Assembly: GCF_007859765.1 (NCBI RefSeq)
Contig: NZ_SIHJ01000001.1
Location: forward strand, 2,991,075 to 3,055,074
Source: Posidoniimonas corsicana
GTDB taxonomy: Bacteria > Planctomycetota > Planctomycetia > Pirellulales > Lacipirellulaceae
Length of the DNA stretch: 64,000 bases
Reading direction: 5' to 3'
The position numbers and the translations under genes are program-made. How positions within the stretch are numbered: the stretch's first letter is position 1; each line of letters opens with the position of its first letter. Shown here one piece after another: positions 26,576-34,595 of the stretch. The notes below the pieces were generated by a model that saw only the letters and a program-made list of their open reading frames with translations, searched no databases and was not told where the DNA came from.

Positions 26576-28225
26576 ATGCCTGCTCTACTCCGCTGCCCGT
26601 TGATCGTGCTCGCGCTGGCAGGCTGCTGCCTGTCGGCGCACGCCGCGGACGACCAAATCCCCACGCTGTACGTCGCCGGCGACTCGACCGCGGCCAACGG
26701 CGCCGACGGCGCCCGCGGGTGGGGGCGGCACCTGGGCAAGTTCTTCGACGCCGAGCGGGTGCAGGTCGAGAACCGAGCGCGGGGTGGCCGCAGCAGCCGC
26801 ACGTTTGTGACCGAAGGGCTGTGGGAGCAGATCCGCTCGGAGCTCAAGCCGGGCGACGTGGTGCTGATCCAGTTCGGCCACAACGACGGCGGCCGCATCA
26901 ACGACCCGCGCCGCGCCCGCGGCTCGCTGCCCGGCCTGGGCGAGGAGACCAGCGAGATCGACAACGAGCAGACCGGCCGGCACGAGGTGGTGCACACGTT
27001 CGGCTGGTACCTGCGGAAGATGATCGACGAGACCCGCGCCGCCGGCGCCGAGCCGGTGCTGCTGTCGCTCACGGTGCGGAACATCTGGAAGGACGGCCAC
27101 GTCGAGCGCGGCTCCGGCCGGTACGGCAGGTGGACCCGCGAGGTCGCCGAGGCCGAGAACACCCCGTTCATCGATCTGACCAGCATCGCGGCCGACAAGT
27201 ACGAGCGGATGGGGCAGGCGGAGGTCGGTAAGCTGTTCCCCCGCGACCACACGCACACCGGCGACGACGGCGCCCTGCTCAACGCCCGGCTGGTGGTCGA
27301 AGGATTCAAAGGGCTGCGGGAGGAGATGTGGGCGCCGTGGCTGTCGGTCGAGGGACGCAACACACCCCGCGCGGCGCCCCAGTACGTGCGTTTCCCCAGC
27401 GTCCGCCGCGGGGCCACCGAGGCGGGCAAGAGCCGCTTCCTCAACACGCCGCACCGCATCGACGACGCGCTGCCCACGCTGTGGCTGATCGGCGACTCGA
27501 CGGTGCGCACCGGTCGGGGCCGCGGCGAGGGTGGGCAGTTCGGCTGGGGCGACCCGTTGGAGGACTACTTCGACCGCGGCAAGATCAACGTGGTGAACCG
27601 AGCGATGGGCGGCACCGGCGCGCGGACCTTCCGCACCGGTCGCTTCTGGCAGCCCGTGCTCGAACAGTTGCGGCCGGGCGACGTGGTGCTGATGCAGTTC
27701 GGCCACAACGACAACGGCAGCCGCGGCGCGCTGCGCGGCGTCGGCGACCAGACCGAAGAGCAATCCAAAGAGGATGGGCAGACTGAAACCGTGGAGACGT
27801 TCGGCGCGTACCTCCGCAGGTTCATTGCCGAGATCCGCGACAAGGGCGCCGTGCCGATCGTCTGCTCGCTGATCCCCCGCAAGTCGTGGGACGGTGACGC
27901 CATCCGCCGCCCCGACGACGGCCACGCGGCCTGGGCGCGGCAGGTCGCCGAGGACGAGGACGTGCGGTTCATCGACCTCTACGAGCGGATCGCCCAGCGG
28001 TACGACGCGCTCGGCCCCGAGGCGGTCGACCCGCTGTTCGCCGACCGCGCCACGCACACCTCGTACGACGGCGCCGTGCTGAACGCCGCGTGCGTCGTGG
28101 ACGGGCTGCGAGACCTAGACGACAACCCGCTGAAGGAGTTCATGTTGGGCAATGCCACTCCCGCAACGCGACAACAATCAGCCGACGGATTACATCCGTC
28201 GGAGAACCAGCGGCAGGCTCGCTGA
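26576..28225 (+). CDS. Double-domain rhamnogalacturonan acetylesterase-like SGNH protein (CE12)
   Basis: 549 residues, signal peptide (LIVLALAGCCLSAHA). Two homologous SGNH hydrolase domains lie in tandem. Domain 1 (about 28-250) has block I LYVAGDSTAANG, block III FGHNDGG and the His block DHTHTGDDGA. Domain 2 (about 300-525) has LWLIGDSTVRTG, FGHNDNGS and RATHTSYDGA. Both keep Ser, Gly, Asn and the Asp/His pair, so both may be active. CE12 enzymes deacetylate pectin-type polysaccharides. The last roughly 20 residues (from about NATPATRQQSADG onward) are encoded by the palindromic repeat at 28180-28258 and are probably not part of the ancestral protein. Most CE12 proteins have one such domain. 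Confidence 0.9.
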   Translation: MPALLRCPLIVLALAGCCLSAHAADDQIPTLYVAGDSTAANGADGARGWGRHLGKFFDAERVQVENRARGGRSSRTFVTEGLWEQIRSELKPGDVVLIQFGHNDGGRINDPRRARGSLPGLGEETSEIDNEQTGRHEVVHTFGWYLRKMIDETRAAGAEPVLLSLTVRNIWKDGHVERGSGRYGRWTREVAEAENTPFIDLTSIAADKYERMGQAEVGKLFPRDHTHTGDDGALLNARLVVEGFKGLREEMWAPWLSVEGRNTPRAAPQYVRFPSVRRGATEAGKSRFLNTPHRIDDALPTLWLIGDSTVRTGRGRGEGGQFGWGDPLEDYFDRGKINVVNRAMGGTGARTFRTGRFWQPVLEQLRPGDVVLMQFGHNDNGSRGALRGVGDQTEEQSKEDGQTETVETFGAYLRRFIAEIRDKGAVPIVCSLIPRKSWDGDAIRRPDDGHAAWARQVAEDEDVRFIDLYERIAQRYDALGPEAVDPLFADRATHTSYDGAVLNAACVVDGLRDLDDNPLKEFMLGNATPATRQQSADGLHPSENQRQAR

Positions 28226-28258
28226 GCGGGGCAGTCTGACGGATGTAATCCGTCGGCT
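28180..28258. repeat. REP/BIME-like double palindrome
   Basis: A 21-nt arm (28180-28200) and its exact reverse complement (28238-28258) flank a 37-bp spacer. Each arm itself contains a hairpin: CCGACGGAT-TAC-ATCCGTCGG at 28182-28202, and GACGGAT-GTA-ATCCGTC at 28238-28254. Paired inverted REP units of this form are typical of bacterial interspersed mosaic elements. The first unit and the spacer encode the C-terminus and stop of the CE12 esterase. I saw no other copy in the window. Confidence 0.8.
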
Positions 28259-28365
28259 ATTGTCAGTTCCGCTAGCAGCACGCAGCCTGGTTCAAGCCGA
28301 CCGAGCGAGGAACCGAAGAACCACAAGTCCGACACCGATTCTGAACAACTCCGCAGGGAAGCAGC

Positions 28366-29049
28366 TTGAGCGACAACACCTACCGCCCCGGGCCCGCTGA
28401 ACGCACCGTGCTCGACGCCAACGGAAAGTCGCACAGCGTGCCGACGGGCTGGGAGCTGCTGCCGCCGGGCGACGCCACGCTGACCCGGCGGGTGAAGGCC
28501 GCGGGCGAGTTCTGGCTGGTCCAGGAGAAACGCGGCCGGCGGATGTTCTCGCGCGGCGTGTGGGCGCCGGCGGCGACTATCGAGCGCGTGCGAGCGGAGC
28601 TGACGGCGGAGCGGGCCACGCCCGAGTACGCCAAGCGGAAGCAGGCGGGCGCCGAGCGTCGCGAGAAGGAGCAGACCGAGTACGTCGGCGAGTTCACCGA
28701 CGCGGTGCGGCGGTACCTGGCGTTCCACCCGCGGCACGCCGCGCTGGCCGAGCGGATGGCCGACGTGGTGGCCGCGCACGCCACGCCGGTCGGCAGCGGC
28801 ACCGTGGCCCGCACCAAGCGGATCCCGGTGGAGCAGCGGGCCGAGGCGGCGGTGATCGCGTGGATGCGGCACCAGACCACCGCGTACGACTCGCTGAAGA
28901 TCCCCCGCGTAAAAGGGAAGCGGCGCGAGGTGCGGCGGATGCTGGCCGGGCGGTCGAAGGAGCTGCTCGAGCGTTACCGGCAGGGCGCCGCAGCCGACGA
29001 GCACTGCGTGCTGCGCGAGGCCCTGCGGCAGACCGAGGCGCAGCGCTGA
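28366..29049 (+). CDS. DUF2293 domain protein
   Basis: 227 residues from a TTG start supported by AGGGA about 7 nt upstream. It matches the DUF2293 family layout: an N-terminal LPPGDATLTRRVKAAGEFW then a basic RGRRMFSRGVW segment, a central coiled Lys/Glu/Arg helix (about 85-115), and a very conserved C-terminal block ATPVGSGTVARTKRIP, AVIAWMRHQTTAYDSLKIPR, VKGKRREVRRMLA. It is highly basic and has no signal peptide, suggesting a cytoplasmic nucleic-acid-associated protein, though no function is established. Its last 76 bp overlap the 3' end of the convergent PNGase F-like gene. Confidence 0.88.
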   Translation: MSDNTYRPGPAERTVLDANGKSHSVPTGWELLPPGDATLTRRVKAAGEFWLVQEKRGRRMFSRGVWAPAATIERVRAELTAERATPEYAKRKQAGAERREKEQTEYVGEFTDAVRRYLAFHPRHAALAERMADVVAAHATPVGSGTVARTKRIPVEQRAEAAVIAWMRHQTTAYDSLKIPRVKGKRREVRRMLAGRSKELLERYRQGAAADEHCVLREALRQTEAQR

Positions 29050-30293
29050 CGGCGGCAGAGCAGCCCGGCCGCGGCGGCGGTGCAGCACGCCAGCGCCGCG
29101 GGCTCCGGGGCGCTGGCCGCGGCGGCGCCGGCCGAGGCTTGCCCGTAGTTCTCGCGCCAGAGGTCGAGGTCGGCGTAGTCGACGCGGCCGCTGCTGTTGG
29201 CGTCGGCGGGCAGGCCGTCGCCGCGCTGGCCGAGGCTGTCGCGCCACACGGTGTAGTCGGCCGCGTCGACGGCGCCGTCGTCGTTGAAGTCGCCGACCAG
29301 CACGGGCGGCGCTCCAGAGAGGTAGGCCGACACCCGCCAGAAGCTGTTGATGTCCACGTCCTCGATCGTCAGGGTTAGCGTCTTGCGGCCGCCGCCCGCC
29401 ACATAGTCGGTGACGTCGATCTCGTAGGGCGCGACCTCGTCGCCGGGCACCCAGCCGGAGCGGGGGAAGTCGGACGACCACTGGTCGATGGGGTAGGGGT
29501 CGTTGGTGTCGCCGTCGCCATTGCCGTCCCAGCGGCCGGAGGTGGGGTTCACGCTGCGGAAGTCGGGGCCGTCGGTCCTCCACGGGACGCCGGTCCAGAC
29601 CTCCTGGCCGTCGATGGACAGGCGGTGGCGGCGTTGGTTGAACTCGTCGCTGGCGCCGGTCTGCGTGTGGTGGTGGCCCGACGCGAAGTACGTGAGCTTG
29701 ACCCGCCCCAGATTCTGCGGCACGCGGATCTGGTAGCCGCGCGACACGTCGCCGGACTCGTGCCAGCCGAGGCCGCCGTCACGCGGGATGGCCGCGGCGG
29801 CCCAGGTGGCGCCGGGATCGCTTAACGCTTCGGGCTCGACCTCAACCGAAGCGTTCAGGCGCCACGCGTCGGCCACCCAGGTGTCGATGTGGGCCTCGAT
29901 GGCGAGGGTCTGGCCACTGAGCAGCGGCGCCAGGTCCGATATGTCCTGGCTGTGGGAGGTGGTTCCATTGAACCCGGTGATGAACTTGCCGAGTTGCACC
30001 TGCTCCCCGCGGGGCAGGATCACGTGGATGCTGCCTGCGCGGTCCCACGGGTCCTGATCGCCGAGCAGGTCCCAGTTGAAGGTGAGCCGGTCGTTGGGTT
30101 CGAACTCGGGGAAGGTGATGGTCCGCTGGATCTCGCGGCTCTGGCCGTCGGCGAAGCCGATGCGGTCGTTCGAGAAGACGCCGATCGTCTGCGCGGCGGC
30201 GGGCGCCGACGAGAGCAGAGCGAGCAGCATAGCCGCGGGCACGCCTGGCCGGCACGCGGGAAGGGGACGCCGCCGGCGTCCGGAGGGTTTCAC
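28974..30293 (-). CDS. Peptide-N-glycosidase F-like exported protein with dockerin and PEP-CTERM
   Basis: 439 residues from GTG 30293 (basic leader KPSGRRRRPLP, then MLLALLSSAPAAAQ); ATG 30230 is an alternative start. The two eight-stranded PNGase F domains are recognisable by DQDPWDRAGSIHV (Asp about 81 matching the catalytic D60 motif), QLGKFITGF, SDEFNQRRHRLSIDG (Glu matching E206), PWRTDGPDFR, and SGWVPGDEVAPYEIDV. The residue equivalent to E118 appears to be Asp (IEAHIDTW). PNGase F removes intact N-glycans from asparagine. A dockerin-type repeat (GDFNDDGAVDAADYTVWRD, about 333-385) and a PEP-CTERM (APEPAALACCTAAAAGLL) follow. The tail runs on for about 25 Cys/Arg-rich residues into the antisense of the DUF2293 gene. 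The assignment is from remembered family motifs, not a search. Confidence 0.78.
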   Translation of the reverse strand: MKPSGRRRRPLPACRPGVPAAMLLALLSSAPAAAQTIGVFSNDRIGFADGQSREIQRTITFPEFEPNDRLTFNWDLLGDQDPWDRAGSIHVILPRGEQVQLGKFITGFNGTTSHSQDISDLAPLLSGQTLAIEAHIDTWVADAWRLNASVEVEPEALSDPGATWAAAAIPRDGGLGWHESGDVSRGYQIRVPQNLGRVKLTYFASGHHHTQTGASDEFNQRRHRLSIDGQEVWTGVPWRTDGPDFRSVNPTSGRWDGNGDGDTNDPYPIDQWSSDFPRSGWVPGDEVAPYEIDVTDYVAGGGRKTLTLTIEDVDINSFWRVSAYLSGAPPVLVGDFNDDGAVDAADYTVWRDSLGQRGDGLPADANSSGRVDYADLDLWRENYGQASAGAAAASAPEPAALACCTAAAAGLLCRRQRCASVCRRASRSTQCSSAAAPCR

Positions 30294-30472
30294 GTTCAAA
30301 CGACTACCGAGAGTTGCGGCCGCAATGGATCGTGCCAGGATCGCCCGCGGCGGCCTCCGCTGTTCTGTTCCAGAAGCGACGCCCCGCCGTGCTCGGCCGG
30401 CGCGCCACAACTGATTCAGTCTAGCTGTGGGGTCCCGCCACCGCAACAAACCGACCGCTACCAGGTGTTCGG

Positions 30473-31264
30473 TCAGGGCTGCTCGCAGAGCCGCCAGTCG
30501 AGCTTCGCGGTTTGCGCGGCGGCCAGCAGCTGCTCGCTAGTGGCATAGCGACCGACGGGGACACGCAACGCGTCGACAGAAAGATCGAGTTGGGGCTCGG
30601 CGAACGGCCACGGCGTGGCGGTCGCCCGCCCGGCGGCAGCCGTCCAGTGGAACGGGCCAAACTCAAACCGGGAGGCGGAGAGCTCGAGCGTTTCGTCCGG
30701 GTCGTGCGCCCCAAGCGGCGCTCGGCAGCAGAGCCACAGGCTCAGCCAGTCGAACGTCTGGAGATAGAACAACGAGCGGCGGGCTACCTCTGGGGTGTGG
30801 CCGGGGTCCTGCGCCCGCCATTCGTCGAGCCACGCCTGCTGATGTGAGTGCTGCTGGGCGAGCCAAGGCGCCCACTGGTCGTAGTCGTGGTCGTGCTTGG
30901 ATTGGAGGTGGATGAAGTGACCCGATACGATCCAGCCGGCCAGCGGGCCGATCTGTCGGCAGGCCTCGATCGAGTGGGTCCACAACCGCTGCGCGTCGGC
31001 GGGCGGCATCTCGGTGAAGCCGTACGGCCGCTGGTGGTCGGGGTCGATCGCCGGGGCGGACTCCCACTCGGCCCAGCCCTCGTCGTGGGTGCGGACCGCC
31101 TGCAGCAGTTCGCCCCGCGCCGACTCCAGCCCGGACAGCAGCGGAGGAACCACCGCGTTGCCCCACGCGGCGGCCAGCTCGTAGCTGAGCCGCGCGTGCG
31201 CGCGTTGCGGGATCAGCAGCCAGTGATCCGCCTGGCCGGACCTCGGGGCGTCGCGGCGGATCAC
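30473..31264 (-). CDS. DUF3891 family protein
   Basis: 263 residues, all-helical. The GTG start at 31264 overlaps the rhodanese stop (GTGA), giving translational coupling. DUF3891 landmarks are IPQRAHARLSYELAAAWGN, VRTHDEGWAEWESAP, GHFIHLQSKHDHDYDQWAP and the later LQTFDWLSLWLCC. Several conserved His/Asp residues suggest a metal-binding HD-like helical bundle, but no activity is established. No signal peptide. It is co-transcribed with the upstream rhodanese, the only hint of function. Confidence 0.88.
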   Translation of the reverse strand: MIRRDAPRSGQADHWLLIPQRAHARLSYELAAAWGNAVVPPLLSGLESARGELLQAVRTHDEGWAEWESAPAIDPDHQRPYGFTEMPPADAQRLWTHSIEACRQIGPLAGWIVSGHFIHLQSKHDHDYDQWAPWLAQQHSHQQAWLDEWRAQDPGHTPEVARRSLFYLQTFDWLSLWLCCRAPLGAHDPDETLELSASRFEFGPFHWTAAAGRATATPWPFAEPQLDLSVDALRVPVGRYATSEQLLAAAQTAKLDWRLCEQP

Positions 31265-32163
31265 TTGCCGGGCCTCGCGATGGGGACCTCCGGCAGGCGG
31301 CTCCACTCGCCCCAGCTGCCGAAATAGTTGGCCACGTCGCGTCCGCCCATCAGCTCGGTTGCGAACGCCACGACCGATGCCCGGCCGCCGGACTGGCAGT
31401 AGGCGATGGTCCGACGCTGGCGGTCAAAGTCGGCGCGGGCGAGGAGCTCCTCGAGCTGCTCCGGCGAGCGGATCTTGCCGGTCGCCGGGTCGACGTACTC
31501 CTGCCAGTCGGTGTGGCAGGCGGTAGGGATGTAGCCGGCGGTGTGCTCGCCGGTGGTGCGGGTGTCGATCAGGCAGGCCTCGGCGTCGCCCTTGCCGATG
31601 CAGGCCATGACCTCGTCGGCCGTGGCGAGGCGTTCCGGGTGGGGCGTGGCGGTGAACTGGGTGATGGTCTTGGCTTTGGTTGGGAGCGAGAGCTTGCTGC
31701 CCGCGGCTCGCCACGCCTTGACGCCGCCATTGAGCAGCCGCACGTCCTCCACGCCCCAGTACTTGAGGATCCACCAGGCCCGCGCGGCGTTGGGCGTGAC
31801 GGCGTCGTCGAACACAATGACCGTTGAGTTGGGCGCGAGCAGAACCTCGCTGAGCCGCTTGCTCCACGCTGCGGCGTCCTGACCGCCCCGGAAGGCCGCC
31901 TTCCACTCACCCACGTTAATCCGCTGAGCGGATGCGATCGTGCCCCGCTTGAACTCCTCGGCCGATCGGACATCCAGGAGCGTCAGCGGCGGCGGCGCCT
32001 GACGCGCCTCCTCCTCGGTCATATTGCGCAGCGTACGCGGCTGACTACCCAGCTTCGTTTGGAGCTCGGCGGCCTCGATCAGCAGCTCGGGCCGGGCGTA
32101 GGATGCGGGCTCGGCCGCGAGAGTCGGGGCGGCCACGAACAGCAGCAGGCAGGCAAGTCGCAT
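31261..32163 (-). CDS. Exported two-domain sulfurtransferase (rhodanese family)
   Basis: 300 residues from ATG 32163 with a signal peptide (LACLLLFVAAPTLAA). Two rhodanese domains are present: the first (about 35-165; LTLLDVRSAEEFKRGTI) has no active-site Cys. The second (about 175-295) has LIDTRTTGEHTAGYI and the catalytic loop AYCQSGGRAS with Cys. This is the usual thiosulfate or 3-mercaptopyruvate sulfurtransferase arrangement, here located in the periplasm. It overlaps the downstream DUF3891 gene by 4 bp and lies beyond the aldolase terminator, so it has its own transcript. Confidence 0.9.
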   Translation of the reverse strand: MRLACLLLFVAAPTLAAEPASYARPELLIEAAELQTKLGSQPRTLRNMTEEEARQAPPPLTLLDVRSAEEFKRGTIASAQRINVGEWKAAFRGGQDAAAWSKRLSEVLLAPNSTVIVFDDAVTPNAARAWWILKYWGVEDVRLLNGGVKAWRAAGSKLSLPTKAKTITQFTATPHPERLATADEVMACIGKGDAEACLIDTRTTGEHTAGYIPTACHTDWQEYVDPATGKIRSPEQLEELLARADFDRQRRTIAYCQSGGRASVVAFATELMGGRDVANYFGSWGEWSRLPEVPIARPGK

Positions 32164-32227
32164 ACAGGTGTCCCGTGGGGAGGGTGCGTGGGCAGCCTTC
32201 TTGATAGCGGAAACCGGGCGCCAACGC

Positions 32228-32258
32228 AAAAAAGCCGGCGGCCCAGGGGCCGCCGGCT
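32228..32258 (-). terminator. Intrinsic terminator of the aldolase gene
   Basis: On the minus strand an 11-bp perfect stem (arms 32258-32248 and 32243-32233, AGCCGGCGGCC type) with a 4-nt loop is followed by a run of six T (32233-32228). It sits about 30 bp after the aldolase stop. Confidence 0.88.
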
Positions 32259-32288
32259 CGTTGGTCACCATACTTTCGCCGGACGCGA

Positions 32289-33326
32289 TCAGGCGTAGTA
32301 GCTCTTGAAGTCGTCGACGGTCTTGATCTTGATCTTGTCGGCGTTGCCGGCCTGACCGAAGGACTCCATGCGGGCCTTGCAGACCTGCTTCATGGCTTCG
32401 CGGGCGGGCTTCATCCAGTCGCGGACGTCGAACTTCTCCGGGTGCTGCATCAGCAGCTTGCGGACGGCGCCGGTCATGGCCATGCGGTTGTCGGTGTCGA
32501 CGTTGATCTTGCGGACGCCGTGCTTGATGCCCTTCTGGATTTCTTCCACGGGAACGCCGTACGTCTGCTTCATCTCGCCGCCGAACTCGTTGATGATGTC
32601 CTGCAGCTCCTGCGGGACACTCGACGAGCCGTGCATCACCAGGTGGCAGTTGGGCAGCTTGTTGTGGATCGCCTCGATCCGGCCCATGTCCAGGACGTCG
32701 CCGGTGGGCTTCTTGGTGAACTTGTAGGCGCCGTGGCTGGTGCCGATCGCGACCGCCAGGGCGTCGACGCCGGTGTCCGCCACAAACTGAGCGGCCTCGT
32801 CCGGGTCGGTCAGCAGCTGGTCGTGCGAGAGCTCGCCGGTGGCGCCGTGCCCGTCCTCCTGCTCACCGCCGCCCGACTCAAGCGACCCCAGGCAGCCGAG
32901 CTCGCCCTCAACCGAAACGCCCTGCTTGTGGGCGGCCTCGGTGACGGTCTTGGTCACCTGGACGTTGTAGTCGTAGTCGGCGGGGGTGCAGCCGTCTTCC
33001 TTGAGCGAGCCGTCCATCATGACGCTGGTGAAGCCGTTGTCGATGGCGCTCTGGCAGGTCTCGGGGCTGTTGCCGTGGTCCTGGTGCATGCAGACCGGGA
33101 TGTGCGGGTAGAGCTCGGCCGCGGCCAGCATCAGGTGCCGCAGGTACGCGTCCTGCGAGTACTTACGGGCGCCGCGTGACGCCTGGATGATGACGGGCGA
33201 GTTGGTCTCGTCGGCCGCTTCCATGATGGCCTGGATCTGCTCCATGTTGTTCACATTGAGCGCGGCCAAGCCGTAGTTGTTCTCGGCAGCGTGGTCGAGC
33301 AGAAGACGCAGGGGCACCAGAGGCAT
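32289..33326 (-). CDS. fba: Fructose-bisphosphate aldolase, class II
   Basis: 345 residues from ATG 33326. It cleaves fructose-1,6-bisphosphate to DHAP and glyceraldehyde-3-P using zinc. Visible landmarks are [20 protein letters not shown], the metal site in [44 protein letters not shown], and the phosphate-binding VMHGSSSVP and [15 protein letters not shown]. The GELGCLGS[13 protein letters not shown] insert loop is typical of the long class II subgroup. It is flanked by a strong terminator. It is a housekeeping glycolysis/gluconeogenesis gene and shows nothing odd. Confidence 0.96.
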   Translation of the reverse strand: MPLVPLRLLLDHAAENNYGLAALNVNNMEQIQAIMEAADETNSPVIIQASRGARKYSQDAYLRHLMLAAAELYPHIPVCMHQDHGNSPETCQSAIDNGFTSVMMDGSLKEDGCTPADYDYNVQVTKTVTEAAHKQGVSVEGELGCLGSLESGGGEQEDGHGATGELSHDQLLTDPDEAAQFVADTGVDALAVAIGTSHGAYKFTKKPTGDVLDMGRIEAIHNKLPNCHLVMHGSSSVPQELQDIINEFGGEMKQTYGVPVEEIQKGIKHGVRKINVDTDNRMAMTGAVRKLLMQHPEKFDVRDWMKPAREAMKQVCKARMESFGQAGNADKIKIKTVDDFKSYYA

Positions 33327-33581
33327 GTCACAAACTCCAGATTCGGGGGGCGGCAGAGGCCGCATTCGGGGGGTTCTTGCAGGATTTGAGGCCACAGTTT
33401 ACCCCCGGCGGGCCGGCTAGGGAACGCCCCAGCGGTGGGGGAGAGGGCAGGGCGATGTGCCGGGAAGCGATCCTCGGGCAACGGCCAGGCCCGCGCCTCG
33501 ACCGTGGAAAACCGTCCCCTGAGAGCCGCAATTCCCTCGGCGCGGCGGCGCAGAGCCGTCCCGGGCAAGGCTTCGGCCGGG

Positions 33582-34547
33582 CTACTCGCCAGCGGGCTCG
33601 GCCGCCTTGGCCTGCTCGAGCCGGAGCCACTCCAGCACCACCCAGCCGACTTTCGCCAGCGACTCGCCGCTGCAGTTGCGGGGCACGTCCGCTTCGGTGT
33701 GCCAGTGGGGGTAGTCGAAGTCGATGATGTCGCAGGCCGGGATCTTGCCGATGCTGTGCAGCTTGGTGTGGTCGTCGCGGACCAGGTGCTTCAGGCGTGG
33801 CTTGAACTCGTCCACCCCCAGGCGGGCGGCGGTCTCCCACAGGCTGCGGACCAGCGGCCGGGTGTCCTTCCACCGCCAGCTGTTCACCTCGTAGTACAGC
33901 TGCAGGTCCGCGTCGCCAACCATGTCTAGCAGCACCGCGTACTGGTACTCGCCGCCGGGGTGCTTGCCCTGCTTGTACTGCTGGGCGAAGCCGGTGCTGC
34001 CGAGGAAGTACGGGTCGCGGCGGTCGTTGTAGACCAGCTCCTCGCCATCAAACAGCACGAGGTCGACCCCCAGGGGCCCGGCGAACGCGTCGTGGTGGTG
34101 GGCCAGCTCCATCAGCAACGCCGTGCCGCTGGCGCCGTCGTTGGCGCCGATAAACCGCCCCGAGCGGCGCGCCCGCGGGTTGGGGTCGCGGTCGGGCAGG
34201 GGGCGGGTGTCGTAGTGGGCGCAGACCATTAGCCGCTTCTCCGCGGCCGGGTTGAACCGCACAATCAGGTTGGTGATCCGCACCTTCGGCCCACCCAGCG
34301 GGTTGGCCGCCAGGAAGCCTTGGGAGACGACGTCGTCTGCTAGCGGGCCGAAGTGCCCCCGGAGCAGGTCCTGCTGCCGTGCCATCGCGTCGCTGCCGCT
34401 GGGCCGAGGGCCCAGGTCGCAGAGTTGCTCGAGATAGCCGAAGGCGCGATCGGCATCGATAGGGTTCTGGTCGGCCCCATCGGCGGCCGGGGCTGACAGG
34501 GAGGCGAGCGCCAGCAGCGCCGACGCGAGTAGGGGAGGGCGGTTCAT
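33582..34547 (-). CDS. Exported M28-family zinc peptidase / glutaminyl cyclase-like protein
   Basis: 321 residues with a signal peptide (LLASALLALASLSAPAADG). The sequence follows the bacterial glutaminyl-peptide cyclotransferase branch of M28: QLCDLGPRPSGS, VCAHYDTRP, the zinc site GANDGASGTALLMELA, LVLFDGEEL, LLDMVGDADL and FDYPHWHTEADVP. Either cyclisation of N-terminal Gln or aminopeptidase action is possible; the WHTEAD motif favours the cyclase branch. It lies 48 bp downstream of the TlpA-like gene on the same strand and is probably in the same operon. Confidence 0.87.
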   Translation of the reverse strand: MNRPPLLASALLALASLSAPAADGADQNPIDADRAFGYLEQLCDLGPRPSGSDAMARQQDLLRGHFGPLADDVVSQGFLAANPLGGPKVRITNLIVRFNPAAEKRLMVCAHYDTRPLPDRDPNPRARRSGRFIGANDGASGTALLMELAHHHDAFAGPLGVDLVLFDGEELVYNDRRDPYFLGSTGFAQQYKQGKHPGGEYQYAVLLDMVGDADLQLYYEVNSWRWKDTRPLVRSLWETAARLGVDEFKPRLKHLVRDDHTKLHSIGKIPACDIIDFDYPHWHTEADVPRNCSGESLAKVGWVVLEWLRLEQAKAAEPAGE

Positions 34548-34595
34548 CCCCTCATTCTACGCGGACGCGTCCCGAACCGGCCATAGCAGCGTGGG

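Noticed and set aside
30294-30449. N-terminal extension of the PNGase F-like gene
   Set aside because: The extra 52 residues are Arg-rich and would bury the signal peptide; a start at 30293 or 30230 fits export.
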